Of a stretch of 64,000 bases of DNA, positions 1 through 12,201 are shown piece by piece (within the stretch, counting starts at the first letter, position 1; each line of letters begins with the position of its first letter). The notes below the pieces were generated by a model that was not told the origin of the DNA, did no database searches, and saw only the letters and a list, made by a program, of their open reading frames with translations. The stretch spans positions 31,026,660 to 31,090,659 of the forward strand of contig NC_089279.1 in assembly GCF_963678975.1 (NCBI RefSeq), in the 5' to 3' direction. The position numbers and the translations under genes are program-made. The DNA comes from Dysidea avara. Taxonomy: Eukaryota; Porifera; Demospongiae; Dictyoceratida; Dysideidae.

Positions 1-2379
1 TTGAAACAGTAAGAATCTAGTATGACCAATAAATTGCAGGTGTCTTAATCAATCCTAGCTCATGGATCAAAACAGGGTACAGTAGGAAGGTTGGGCTATC
101 ATTGCATAGGTTTTATCATTAGGAGCGTTCTTTCACCATGTATCTAAATGATTACAGTGTACGTAAAGTTTTCAACCAAGTGTGTGCCCACAGTTGGCAA
201 AGGCCAACTGGGTGCATGTCTGATTTACTGAAAATGCTTTCTGTAAGATGTGTATGTTTATTTGTTTGTCTGTCCACACCCACACTTGTACGGCAAAGCA
301 GCTTTCTGGCTAAATTATGCCTGTACTAAACTTCCACATAGGTAAGCTTTGTTTTGAAAGTGGTTATCTTCTCCCAGTTTAAAAATCAGGAGTAGCAACC
401 TTCTGCAGACTGTGTGGGTGGCCTCCCAATGAGCTTTTCAGGTGTTTGACAACTGAAAAACACTGTAGTAAGCCTTGTAGGCTCCCAGGAAATGCGTATC
501 TATTCACCTTTTAATGCAGCATGACCCGTACTTATGAAAATTAAGCAGGGGCATATCCAAGATGTTTCGAAGGTGGTTTAATTATAAAAATAATGCATTA
601 CTATGACTATTTTGTTAGAGTAGTTTGTTATTATAGAATACCCCTGAATGCTGTATTAGGGTATCTCAATCTTTCTGTAGTCACTAATGACTCACTATGT
701 AGCTAATTACAGTTAAAAGTGGATTAGGAGTTGGTGTTGCACACTAAATCTGTTACTTCTGAGTAAGTTAAAATTTGCAAGGGATTTCTGGAACCCCAGG
801 AAACATGTCCCTCGGTGGATCAGCCCTGAGGCTTTGTTTAGAGAATTTTTTGGAAAGACAAGAGAAGATAATTTGTGCTTAATTTTGTTGTTTTACATGT
901 TCTTGGCAGTGCCTAGCAACATATTTCTGGAGTTACAAAGTACAATAGAGTGATTATATTTAATAGTAAATAGATAGATAAAATTGTCCAGCATGGCATC
1001 TGGTTTTTAAAAGTAACTTAGCATTAACATGGCACATAGGCGATGGAACCCCCCCACACACACATACACTTTTTGGCAAAAGGCTCCCCTACTTTTGCCC
1101 AACGTGTGTTAAAAAAGATCAAGGTATTAGTTTCTCTAATAGAACAGTTGTATGTATGTTTTACCTGTAATATCACAGTGAAAATATTTTTCAATAGAAT
1201 TGATTGTTCTATTGGAGTATTTAGACTCTTAAGTGTATGTTCTATTAGAGTAGTTGATCAAAACTTTGTATACAAATGAATGGGCTTTGCTTATCCAAAA
1301 TAAATTCACTCATCTAAACACTTATGATTGAACTGATAATGGAAGTTCCACTGTAAACTTGAGCAGAGAAGAAACATGTATTCAGGAAATAGCTGACAAT
1401 GGCAATATCTTCAGTCACATGAGAACAGGTTTAATTTTGTAAAACTAAAAAAAGGCTTTAAAAATTCTGCTATTACAGTTTTTTTACAACTACTGTATGT
1501 TCTGTATATGCGTTCTGTCACAGAAGTTGAATGGAACTCTAAATAGGTTGCATTTGTGAGAAAACTGATTCAAGTTTTATCATTTCTGTAGGAGAAGTGA
1601 TGCTGTTTGTTGAGACTACCTGTTAACTTGTCAGATAACTTGGTTAGTATCTCCATGTACTAAATAGTGTCTTAGAGTTGTGTACTGTTTTAGCAACTAC
1701 TGGAGGAGATCACATGGATTATTACAGAACATATAAATGGTATGCATAATGATGTATCACAGTGCTGGGTTGATTACAGCTGTGTACTGTTTCATGTAGC
1801 TTGTGTCACCGCCAGTGATGAGTAGTAGTTATAACACTGCAACTTTGTGTCAAGCTTCTGGTTCCTCTGCTTCTCAACCGAGTGAGTGTACATATTCTGT
1901 GGTAGAGACATAATATAAATGCCTTTGAATAACATCTATACAGTTTCAATGTGTATTATGTGAATAAAAAAGTTCTGACACTCTGTTCACACTACCTTCT
2001 TACCCGAGTACAGCACAGCATGGCTTAAGATAATAAATTGCAGTGTAAATTGCGTGCCAAATGGTGCTCATACAGCTTGGCGTAAGAAGACGAGGTGAGC
2101 TGGCCTGTGTTAAAAATATACCATGATAGTGTGAACGGGGTGTAGATAAATTCTAATGCAATATGGGACCTTGATTATACGATCAATAGAAATAGTTGCT
2201 CTATTAGATTATTTTGACAACTACTGTATGCTCTATTAGAGTAGCTAAATGAAACTCTATTATCTAACATCTTTGTGATTGAACTGGCACACAAGTTTTC
2301 ATATAATATAGGTTACATTACAGTGGAATCTCCCTTATCTGTCTGGACGGGCCAAATTAGTTATATGGTTTGTAGTCTA
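1..2379. other. non-coding repeat-derived stretch
   Basis: No convincing coding region is visible; the short open frames have no recognisable domain. The stretch holds several copies of the TCTATTAGAG motif (near 1134, 1205, 1239, 2197 and 2229). Near 2325 there is a pogo-like end (CAGTGGAATCTCCC) without a clear partner. Confidence 0.5.
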
Positions 2380-2586
2380 CAGTAGATCCTCGTTTATCCA
2401 GAACCTCGATTATCCGGAATTGAAAATGACTGTTCTTTTTGAGTATAGGTGTACGTTCTATTAGAGTATTTCAACGGAGCTCTAGATAAATGTATGGGCT
2501 TCAATTATTCAAACTATAATCCACTTATCCAAACACTTTTATCATTGTCTGAGAACAAAGGGGTTTGGATAACCGAGGGTCTACTG
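2380..2586. mobile_element. pogo/Tigger-like MITE
   Basis: A 207-bp element bounded by TA dinucleotides. Its ends are imperfect inverted repeats of about 26 bp: CAGTAGATCCTCGTTTATCC on the left, and CAGTAGACCCTCGGTTATCC when the right end is reverse-complemented. Ends starting CAG with a TA target duplication fit the pogo/Tigger group of Tc1/mariner transposons. It has no transposase, so it is non-autonomous. The interior carries one copy of the TCTATTAGAG motif. A related left end (TGTGGAACCTCAGTTATCCG) sits near 2688. Confidence 0.7.
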
Positions 2587-2968
2587 TATTAACAATAATG
2601 AAGTTTGGGAAAGCACAACCACTTGGTTGCTAGATGACGACACATTTTTACAGTCCAGGAAATAGGCCATGAATGCACATACTGTGGAACCTCAGTTATC
2701 CGGACACAAGTTATCTGAATTCCCGGTTGATCGAACTACGGAAATGACTGTTCTATTAGCATAATGACTGTTCTATTGGAGTAGTTGAAATACTGGTCTT
2801 TGAAATGATGTTCTTTATATAATATTTTAAACCTTAAACTCATAAAGAGTTTTTGCGGAATGTGTGTTTACACATTACTGGCACATTTGGTTTGTGGTGT
2901 CTATATACTATACATTACTATCGTAGTGTATGATACTTATGTAGCATGTATATGATTGAACTAGCATA

Positions 2969-3603
2969 TGTGACCCACTGAGCAAAAACCCGACTAGTTT
3001 CCATAATTATGCTTTTGAGAAAAACTGAATTGAAATGTATTGGGTTAAATACACATACTACAAAAATAAAATTTCAAGCCTTTTAATCGCTTCGGTAAAT
3101 AGTGAAACAAGGCTCAAATTAGTGACCTATGGATTTGCCTATTAATAGTGAGTAATAATATCATTGTTTCGTTTCAGTCCCATGAAGCAAACGTGAGTTA
3201 TGAGCATTTGTTTATGGTACAGTAAAATATTACATAAACGTCACTGTTTCTAAGTTTAAACAGCCTTTCTGTTTAAATGCATGGATGTATGTAGGGCAAA
3301 CACTGCATGTAGTTTGCTGAATGCCCCAATTTATGATGAAGACAATGAGCCAAGTCCCATCTTCATAGAGCTTGTTTCGTTTATGAGTTATGATCAATTA
3401 AATGAGTGCCTGTATTTTTTCCCCACATATATATAATCACTGTACAAATTGATTGTTATAACTTTACAACTATTGATCAGATAAGGCTGAAACATTCACA
3501 TTCCACGAGTAAGACTGGTTTTTCCCTCTGGATAACAAAGAAGTTATAAAAAGAAGTTCGATAAAAATGCAAACTAAGTCGGGGTTTTGCTCAGCGGGTC
3601 ACA
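2969..3603. mobile_element. MITE with TGTGACCC ends
   Basis: A 635-bp non-coding element with terminal inverted repeats of about 33 bp (TGTGACCCACTGAGCAAAAA against TGTGACCCGCTGAGCAAAAC). It is flanked by the direct repeat cata at 2965-2968 and 3604-3607, a likely 4-bp target duplication. No open frame resembles a transposase. It resembles the GTGAC-ended elements at 6487, 39014 and 40993 in its first bases only. Superfamily not assigned. Confidence 0.75.
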
Positions 3604-3607
3604 CATA

Positions 3608-4199
3608 ATGGATACCATGCAAATTTGATTCCAGTGCTGTAAGCATTCATGGAATTGTGGTGACTGCTCAATTAGAGTATTTTGTCCCTGGTGTGTGTTC
3701 TATTAGAGTGGGGCTAAGATGCATGTATAATTGAATGTTACTCACATCCTATATATGCATTAATTCATATTTAAGATTACATGTATATTTTGTAGATGAG
3801 CAAATACCATAATGAATGATGAGCTAGTGGATGGATGGACATGCCATATGCAACACACCTTATACTCATGGACATAAAACAAATAAACGTACTTATGTAG
3901 CTACTTGCATATTTGTATGTACACATTTAGTGGTAAACTACGTATGTGAATTTGTTCATGTACGCATGTTGTTTGTTAATTTGCATAGCATGATCAGAAT
4001 GAGGAATGAAAATCATGCGTATGGATTTGGAATGAGCTACATACTGGGTTGCATGGGTGCACTACATACCATATACATAGCAGGTAAACATACCATGCAT
4101 TATAGTATTTAATGCATACCAGAAGTATAATCAGCATACCGAATATTGGTATGCTCAGTGTAACACCCAAAACATACCATTTTTTGGATGAATTTCATA
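3608..4199. other. no gene seen
   Basis: AT-rich sequence with two TCTATTAGAG-type motifs near 3661 and 3696 and short open frames with no recognisable domain. Confidence 0.4.
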
Positions 4200-4211
4200 C
4201 TTCGTTTTTAA

Positions 4212-4468
4212 CAGTGTGGATAAAACAAATTAAAGCAGACATGAAAGTACGAAAACGATTATACAACAAAGCTAAAAGAAGTAAGTTGCAACATGATTGG
4301 GATGCTAACCATAAAATGAAGAACTCCATAAACACTAAATTGAAAGAAGCATATAACAACTATTATAAAAGACTGTTTGATAACTCCTTTAATGGCAACC
4401 GACAACAATTTTGGAAATACATCAAAGCTAAGTGTCAAGACAAACACTGTGAAAAAGGTGGGATATAA
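4212..4468 (+). pseudogene. LINE fragment, linker between endonuclease and RT
   Basis: The frame encodes a lysine/asparagine-rich stretch ending in FWKYIKAKCQDKH. That is the pattern found between the APE endonuclease and reverse transcriptase domains of CR1/jockey-type LINEs; the copies at 18361 and 55555 have FWKYIKN and FWQYVNS at the same place. No catalytic domain remains on either side, so this is a dead scrap. The call is by resemblance to the better preserved copies in this window. Confidence 0.6.
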
Positions 4469-4790
4469 GATGGTATTTCCAGTGGCTTATTGAATACAAA
4501 TAAGCATTAATATAAATCCTGTTTTATACTCATGTTATACTTTAGTATAATGCATACTATACTATTGCATGTATGGTTTCAGTTTAATTACCACAATACT
4601 TGAAATAGCTTATATCTGATATAATACCCCCACTATACTATCACATATATGGTTACAGTATGTTTAACACATAAACTAAAGCCTTATGTGGGATTGTTAG
4701 TATAATACAGGTTATACCAAGCTTTTTTGTATTTAATAAGCTTTTTTATATTCAACACATATCACTAGGGATCCGTGTTTCCCACCAACA

Positions 4791-5264
4791 TTACCTGTGT
4801 TTAGATTCTTTGTACAGTTTCTCAATATTAGAAAAGTAGTACTTGCTGGTTGAGGATCTAGTAGCAGCACGGGATTTGGCAACATCCTTGCGGTAATGTT
4901 CTTTAGTGCTCTCTGCAGAATCCACACGAGACTTTTCCAAGTCTTGATGGTAGTGTTCCCTTTTATTTTTTACAACTTCAGTGCAAGACTTTTCCAAGTC
5001 TTGATGGTAGTATTCCCTTTGCCTTTCCGCTGACTCAATGCGAGACTTTGCCAAATCTTTGTTAAATGATGTTTTGGTGGCTTCAGCTGATTTCTCACGC
5101 GACGCTGTTACATTTTTGTAGTACTCATTAGCATGACGCTGTGATCGACATTCACTGCTGTACTTGTCCTTTCTCTCTGAGAGTATAGACTCTCTATGAG
5201 CTTCATAGTACGCCCTGTTATTCTCCTTCTTTCTACTCTTCCGCGCCGCTTCCTTCGAAGGCAT
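4791..5264 (-). pseudogene. KSR-YY repeat protein, truncated copy
   Basis: Encodes a highly charged protein starting MPSKEAARKSRKKENN. It is followed by repeated units of about 18-20 residues containing EYYHQDLEKSR or close variants, ending SKYYFSNIEKLYKESKHR. The first ATG is at 5264; the longer frame to 5318 opens without one. The copy at 16382-16855 is nearly identical. In that copy a splice donor follows the KHR end and a second exon exists; here homology stops at that donor, so the second exon is missing. Similar Lys/Arg repeats precede transposon-type domains in some invertebrate gene models, which is only a suggestion of origin. Function unknown. Confidence 0.55.
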
Positions 5265-5318
5265 TGCCGCACCCAATATTGCCTCAGAGAAAACACACAA
5301 AGCAATATTAATAACCAC

Positions 5319-6181
5319 AATACCCTTAGCTAACGCTATTTTGCTACGAATTATTTCTAATATTGCTCAAATACTTGAGGTAGATACGTTGTTTACAGCA
5401 AAGAAATGCGTTTACAAACGCAAGCAGTTTACAAACGCAAGCAATATTAATTTTGCCGGTTAACTTAACCAGAAACAAAAGATATAAGTCGCTAAATATA
5501 TTCACTTACACGTACAAAGCTTCCCGATTGTGAACAGCTCGCTCTTACTGCTCAAAATCAACTTCGAACTTTCAACCACGTGTATTCGAATATTTTACCG
5601 CGAAGATTATGATTACTCTATTTAGCGAGCACTCTTATTGAAACGGACGGCGCCGTACATTGAAGTCATTTGTGGAGTTATTAGCACTACCTGTAGTGAA
5701 TCCAGGACGATGGCGACATTAAAGAACGATGAAAGGTAAGACCCTAGCGCAAGGATTGTATTTCTATCGGTGTAGGAAAGGTTTAATCTATAGGTAAAGC
5801 GAGCCGTTTTCATGCAAGAAGTAGGACTGTAGCTGTTGCCATCTTCCCGCTAGGCCTGGCTGAAGGCATCAGTTAGGGAGTCAGTCACTAGAAAATTCGA
5901 TTAGATAGAATTTTTTTTTAAGTTCGTGGAAACTCATAGGATGCATTTCGTGCCGTTTTGAAGGCGAAATCGTGCTTCACTTTTGTAATACAATACTGCT
6001 GAATCGCCGAGATGGTTTTGCAAGTCTGCTTTTGGTGCGTAATTTTTTGGCGGGAAATCGTGAACCTTGACGATCCCTACCATTAAGTACTACCGTACTT
6101 AATGATAAAATACTATCTCTAGCTATATAGAGTAAATCATGTGATTGCAGCTATGTATAACTAATCAATGTAGCTACAGCT
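5319..6181. other. shared upstream region of the KSR gene
   Basis: Non-coding spacer lying upstream of the minus-strand KSR gene and before the plus-strand LINE fragment. It is nearly identical to 15484-16330 in the other arm. A 63-codon ATG-started frame (5622-5813, minus; 15853-16044, plus) is preserved in both arms. With so recent a duplication that is weak evidence for coding. Confidence 0.4.
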
Positions 6182-7390
6182 TTGGCATGCAGTCAGTCAT
6201 TATCTACCCCCTTGCCGGTTCTATCTGGGGTTCCCCAAGGGAGTATTTTGGGACCTCTACTCTTCATTATTTACATGAATGATTTACCGTCTTGTGTTAC
6301 CATCAGTAAAACGTTACTATTCATTGACGACACCAAGATTTATAATACTGTTTGTAGTCCTGGAGATATTTCACTGTTTCAAAATGATTTAGACTCAGCA
6401 ACTTTGTGGAGTATGAGATATAATAATAATATGTCCTTTAATCCAAAGAGTGTCCACTTATATTAATGCAAAAGTCATCTCTAATTGTGACCAGATTTTA
6501 CAGAACCGATCCAAATCGCACATCAGGCAAAATCAAACTAACACCACCAGTGGATAGCTACACCATCGTACTACAAGTTTTGACCCTCAGCACTACTCAA
6601 ACTACACGAGGCTGGTTTTTACACACGTCTTTTCTGGGTGGTGTGGAGTGCTCAAATGGCGGTTTCAGGCCTTGTGAAGGACCTGGCTTGGCAAGAGTCA
6701 GTGGTTTACTGGTGGACAGCCTTATAATGTTGGCCAGACGTGTTCTCTGTTGATTTTGCTACATATCAGCCACTAGGGAGCCAGCACAGCCCTGTAATCT
6801 CGTGTCTGGACTCCAATCGTGGTCTGCCTCCATTTTGAGGTCTAACTTTTGCCCTCCCCACCACCCCCAGCCTCCACCCCTTTGTGAGCACTCGTGATAC
6901 TACTTCGCTCGTCCAACTGCTCAGATTTTCTATCTTATTTGGCGGGAAACTGTACAAGCAGCTACAAGTACAGGAAGTGGCTTGAAAGGTAACAGATTGA
7001 TGCATCTTTTGTGTAAATTTCATACGCGTGCTTGCTATCCTTGGAGAGTTATGCTGGCTTCAATTCTTTAAAACCGTTTATCTCGGAACTTCCAATGTGC
7101 GATTTGGATCGTTTTTCCAAAATCCAGTCACAATTACAAAATAGCTGACACACAGGTTTTAACAAATAGTTCACATAAAAATCTCGGAATTATAATATCA
7201 TCAGACCTATCTTGGGATCAACACTACAAAAACATAAGACCTACAGAATGCTAGGACTGTTCCATCGCAGCTTTAGCAAGCATCAAACAATGACAGCCAA
7301 GAGAACTTTGTATATTTCCTTAGTGAGATCGCAAGTTATATACAGTTCAGTGATTTGGAAACCTAACCATATCAAGCAGAGGGGGGTCTG
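6182..7390 (+). pseudogene. LINE reverse transcriptase fragment
   Basis: 5'-truncated non-LTR reverse transcriptase. Residues from 6182 show the SGVPQGSILGP block and then FIDD in place of the usual catalytic FADD or YADD, which would be expected to impair activity. Coding is broken at about 6466-7131 by a MITE. It resumes near 7240 with the thumb/C-terminal pattern (LFHRSFSKHQTM, then VIWKPNHIK), and is broken again by the MITE at 7377. A last scrap continues at 8177-8210 (DITLIEQVQRR). The other arm has the same fragment without the first insertion. Confidence 0.85.
6487..7131. mobile_element. GTGAC-ended MITE inserted in LINE
   Basis: A 645-bp element with about 35-bp imperfect inverted ends (GTGACCAGATTTTACAGAAC against GTGACTGGATTTTGGAAAAA). 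It is flanked by aatt on both sides. The matching place in the right arm (near 15190) is an uninterrupted ctaattac, giving a true empty site and a 4-bp AATT duplication. It carries no transposase. Its presence in only one arm shows it moved after the arms were duplicated, or was lost cleanly from the other. Confidence 0.85.
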
Positions 7391-8171
7391 AAGCCCCCTT
7401 TCATATTTAGGCTTTACTTGATCAATATGCTGAGAATTATAATGAAATTTTGTCTTAGCATAATTATATGATCACTAATAATACAAATACTCATAAAACC
7501 ACCTTATAAACATCTTTCCAAGGTATTATCAGTGGATTTATGCTAAAGTTTATGCAACAAGGACCTGGATCAGCATTGGAGGTGTACAAGATCGAGATAC
7601 TCTAATAGAGCAGTCAGCTATCTACTCTAATAGAACATTCACTGGAAACATGTAGTTGGTTCTGTTATGAAATTTTTCCAAATCTGCCTACACCTATACA
7701 TACAATGAAGTGTATTGGTCTGTTTAAAGGGCTTCATTCATCCACTTGTGTAGTTAATATGTTTGACAATACTTAATTCAGGTACACAATTTCCATTGAA
7801 AATGCTCTCAGATTCAATCTTGTATTGTTCAAATTTCAAAATTTTCCACTTTCAACATTATTATTCTAACATGCACCTATTCAGTGTTGTGCAGTTGTGA
7901 GAGGGGTGCATCATGTACTTGGTTGTCTGTACCTACCCAAACCTTTCCATTAGCAAAATGCGTCAGAGAGCCATACCTATAATCTAAAGGTAGTATATAT
8001 AATCTACAGGCAGAAAATATTATGAATTTTATGTGGGAATGTCTCCAAATTGTAGTATTTTAGCATATATTTTTCAAAATTTCCTGGGGGAGGGGGGCAT
8101 GCCCCCAGGCCCCTCTAGTTCCAGCATGCTTTTGCTGAGCCGCCCCCTTACAAAACCTAGATCCGACCCTG
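7377..8171. mobile_element. CAGGGGCGGATC-family MITE, copy 1
   Basis: A 795-bp element inside the LINE C-terminal coding region, flanked by the 5-bp direct repeat tcaag (7372-7376 and 8172-8176). The right end reads CTAGATCCGACCCTG; the left end has decayed to CAGAGGGGGG. G-rich and C-rich runs lie just inside the ends. Two TCTAATAGAG motifs occur near 7597 and 7624. The copy at 14150-14944 is its duplicate and 21195-22045 is an independent insertion. No transposase is encoded. Confidence 0.85.
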
Positions 8172-8210
8172 TCAAGGACATCACACTTATTGAGCAGGTC
8201 CAGAGAAGAG

Positions 8211-10529
8211 ATATATTGCTATATCTAGCTAATAGACACCCATGCATATTGCATGTATATAGCTATAGTTAGCTAACTAACTAGATCTATATAGCTACTA
8301 TATAAGCTAACACAGGAGATACTAGCACTGTATACGGAATGGACGCTGTCCGCGAATCATTTCACTTGGCTGACTGTATACGGGTGTAAACCCGTGCGGT
8401 GCCCGCCTAATGGCTTCCTCCACTACGCGGATACAACGCCTATATCCGCAAAGCAACTTATTCTACAACGCGGACAAGACGGAAGTAACGGGTAGATAAT
8501 TATAGTAGCTACAGGCTCCCACAATGATGTATCTATAGGGCTAAAACCACAGATTCAGAATTATAGCCCATGCGCGTTATAGCTTGAGGCCTGCACTCAC
8601 TACTGTCCACTTTACCAGTCAGGTACTGGAAGGTGAACATTGGAGGCAAAACCTGTACGAGGTGCTTATCACGAGCCTGGACACATTGAGGCCAATGATC
8701 GACTGATAAGAAAAATCGGGAGTATCGATGCCGGAGTTTAGGTATTAATGGTGAAACTGGCGCCTGGGCACTTGAAAGCAGGCGACCACTTTGTCTCGGT
8801 GCTGGAAACACTTTGCACATGATGCATCAGCTAGCATGAGACCCCTCCTCGCCACAGATTATACCCCAGCACTCGTGTTTAGTGGCAAGTACCGCGGGTG
8901 CGGTTACCATTAGCTGCAAGAATCCAGACCTGCAGTTCTGTGGCATATTATGGCACAATATACCTACATCAACTTTTTAAGCTAGCCTCACCCCCGGAAT
9001 CCCGATACACCTACTGGGGATTTGACCATCTACATCCTGGGGCTTTTGATGGTGGCGGTCAAAAATCATTTTGATAAATTAATTCCCCTCAGAAACCCCC
9101 TTTTGAGGTGGGAATATAGTGGGGTTTTAGCTTCAGTACTGGGAAATTTGACACTATACCTTGTCAAATCTGCTATATTCCCCACCCTACCTGGAGTGGG
9201 ACATGAATAGTGCATTGAAGTTTGGTATAACTCACCATAAAAGCTGTCATATTAACAAATACTTGAATTGGAGCTATGACATCATGGGAAGTGTGGCTTC
9301 ATGGACCAAGTAACTAAACTAACTTCGTAACAGTATACTACATCCCCCTTCTTCAATAAGACACTCAGAACATTGTTTGTCATGCATTAATCAATTATAA
9401 ATTATTATACTTCTTTCATTCGTGTTTCCCATTTATGGTATGTACTGTCCAACTTGACAGCAGCTCATGGTTATAGGCTAGCTTCAATCACATGGCAAAG
9501 TTGTTAGCCCAGTTGCATACCTTTACCACGTCCAGTATGTGCATAGACAGGTGACATATATAATTATTACGATGATAATTTCACTGTGACAGTTCATTTA
9601 ACCTGCAAACAGAAACAAACAACTCAATATGTAGTATTTTCAATAGCCGTATGTGTCCAACTCAGCAAAATCCTTGTATGTGTCCAACTCAGCAAAATCC
9701 TTGGCATATCTATCACAAAGCACCACTGCTGGACCTGTATAAGTGTTGTATATGTACAATTCATTAATTATCGAACCTGACAAACACATAATGGACAAAT
9801 CACATGCTGGAAGGAATGATGTGGCGGACACGGCTTTACAATGCAATCATTGTTATACAATTGCTTTACTTTCAGCAGGTAGTACATATGAATAATAGTT
9901 AGCATATTATATAGTTACTGTGGGCTTGTCCCACCACCCTTGCATACCATCCCACAATTCAGCTCCATTTCACAGTTTTAACTATGCCACTAATACAAGC
10001 TTGGAGTTCCACATGCCAGACAAGTGGGCAGTTTAAATCTTGCGCTACACAGTCACAACATTAAAGAATACTTATAAGCATTTGATCTGATTAATGCACA
10101 GTAAAGAGGAAATTGTTCACTATCAATATCAGTGGATATATAATTAACATCTTGCAGAGGAGGCTGGTCATGCTACATCAAACATCTTATGGTCTCCAAA
10201 AATTGTTCAAACCATTCAACTGTGATGCTAAAAATTATTGAATTTAATTATTTTAAAAGGACTCTGGGAACTTCCCAGAACCCTACTCAACACTTGTTTG
10301 GCTTTTGTAACTAATAAACAAATGCTACGAACATTATGCATACCCACTTAAAAGTGTCAAAGGACTCCATATGGACGATGATATTTTCAGTGCCCCGTTT
10401 GGTTCTGCAGGCAATGTCGTAGAGCTATGACACACGGCGAACCATGAGCTCCTCTGGTTTAGGGTAGTAAAGATCAATCACCCTATCTCATACACACTTA
10501 TGTTAATCCAGTTTGGTAAATCAACTAAG
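8211..10529. other. interior of giant inverted repeat, left part
   Basis: No gene recognised. Around 8330-8500 the sequence is unusually rich in CG dinucleotides, including CTCCACTACGCGGATAC. A similar CG-rich patch lies at 13760-14035 near the other arm. A 95-codon minus-strand frame (8533-8820) has no recognisable domain. The remainder is AT-rich and unremarkable. Confidence 0.4.
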
Positions 10530-10562
10530 TACTCACACACACACACACACACACACAGACGC
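10530..10562. repeat. (AC)n microsatellite
   Basis: An uninterrupted AC run of about 24 bases with degenerate flanks. Confidence 0.9.
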
Positions 10563-10689
10563 ACATCCACACACCAGGAATATGGCAGGAAACACCAACA
10601 AAATAGTTATGAGAAATTTTGATAGCTGAGATTTCTGAAAACTTTCATGTTTTCAAAGCTGCAAACAGTGAGCTGCGTACCCACTGCGT

Positions 10690-11945
10690 ACCCACATGCC
10701 AACAAAAGATGGGACATCTTGATGGCTGAAAATCATGAGTACCGTTTTGCAACTACGAACATTGTAATAACATTGATAATGATAAACAGCTACGTACCCA
10801 CTGATTTTTCCTGACTAAAGATGGGACATCTTGACAGGACTTGCCAACAAAAGATGGGACATCTTGATGGCTGAAAATCATGAGTACAGAGCTAAAGCTT
10901 GTACGGCTTTGAAACTGCGAACACCGTAATAACATTGATATTGATAAACAGCTACGTGCTCACTGATTTTTCCTGCCTAAAGATGGGACATCTTGACAGG
11001 ACTTGCCAACAAAAGATGGGACATCTTGATGGCTGAAAATCATGAGTACAGAGCTAAAGCTTGTACGGCTTTGAAACTGCGAACACCGTAATAACACTGA
11101 TATTGATAAACAGCTATGTACCCACTGATTTTTCCTGACTAAAGATGGGACATCTTGACAGGACTTGCCAACAAAAGATAGGACATCTTGATGGCTGAAA
11201 ATCATGAGTACAGAGCTATATATAGCTTGTACCGTTTTGCAACTGCGAACATTGTAATAACATTGATATTGATAAACAGCTACGTACCCACTGATTTTTC
11301 CTGCCTAAAGATGGACATCTTGACAAGACTTGCCAACAAAAGATGGGACATCTTGATGGCTGAAAATCATGAGTACACAGCCAAAGCTTGTACGGATTTG
11401 AAACTGTAAACACCGTAATGACACTGATATTGATAAACAGCTACGTGCTCACTGATTTTTCCTGCCTAAAGATGGGACATCTTGACAGGACTTGCCAACA
11501 AAAGATGGGACATCTTGATGGCTGAAAATCATGAGTACAGAGCTATAGCTTGTACCGTTTTGCAACTGCGAACATTGTAATAACATTGATACTGATAAAC
11601 AGCTACGTACCCACTGATTTTTCCTGCCTAAAGATGGGACATCTTGACAGGACTTGCCAACAAAAATATGGGACATCCTGATGGCTGAAAATCATGAGTA
11701 CAGAGCTAAAGCTTGTACGGCTTTGAAACTGCGAACACTGTAATAACACTGATATTGATAAACAGCTACGTACCCACTTATTTTTCCTGTCTAAAGATGG
11801 GACATCTTGACAGGACTTGCCAACAAAAGATGGGACATCTTGATGGCTGAAAATCATGAGTACAGAGCTAAAGCTTGCAGTTTATAAAACTGTGAGCATT
11901 GTAATAACATAAAATGAGATATCTTGAAAGCTAAAAACCATGAGT
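10690..11945. repeat. 162-bp satellite array, about 7.5 units
   Basis: Units repeat with a spacing of 161-166 bp (CTGATTTTTCCTG at 10801, 10963, 11125, 11291, 11452, 11614 and a variant at 11775). Each unit contains two copies of AAGATGGGACATCTT, a 6-bp stem with a GGA loop, about 37 bp apart. The usual period of 162 is divisible by three, so the minus strand stays open across units and gives 54-residue repeating peptides. I read these as a by-product of the period. Units differ by a few per cent, and the last ones decay into single-copy sequence. Confidence 0.9.
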
Positions 11946-12201
11946 ACAAAGTTAATTTGTATATTGACAGCGATTATCAAACATAGAACGTCTTTGAAGT
12001 GGCCTATTTTCTTCATTGCTTTACAGATACATATATGCAATTACGATGTGGGTTAGGTTTACACCTCTTGAGTTCACCAAAGACTTAAATACAGGTCGGC
12101 TCACCATTTTTTTGTTCTAGTGAGGGTACGGACAGTATACTATCTAACAGGATATCTCGTCGGATGTGTCAGTCACTCTGAGGATAGCTACATGTTAGCC
12201 G

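Larger units (their letters stand above)
4786..8210. repeat. left arm of giant inverted repeat
   Basis: This arm is the reverse complement of 14111-16860 along its whole length, with scattered substitutions. It contains, in order, the KSR-repeat gene copy (minus strand), a shared non-coding stretch, a LINE RT fragment (plus strand) and a CAGGGGCGGATC MITE. It is about 675 bp longer than the other arm, mainly because of the MITE at 6487-7131. The arms are separated by 5.9 kb. Outside it, 4755-4785 shares a short motif around GGATCCGTGTTTCCC with 17925-17965. This suggests the duplication once reached further and lost about 1 kb on this side. Confidence 0.9.

Noticed and set aside
6766-7023. 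85-codon minus-strand frame
   Set aside because: Lies entirely within the non-coding GTGAC MITE and shows no domain.
8330-8500. tRNA or 5S-like gene in the CG-rich patch
   Set aside because: I looked for a cloverleaf with TTCGA-type T-loop and found none that pairs.
10753-11857. Series of 60-85-codon frames on the minus strand
   Set aside because: They follow the 162-bp satellite period and repeat the same peptide; the period being divisible by three explains them.
10690-11945. Possible CRISPR-like array
   Set aside because: Units are 162 bp throughout with no unique spacers and no cas genes; the context is eukaryotic. It is a satellite.
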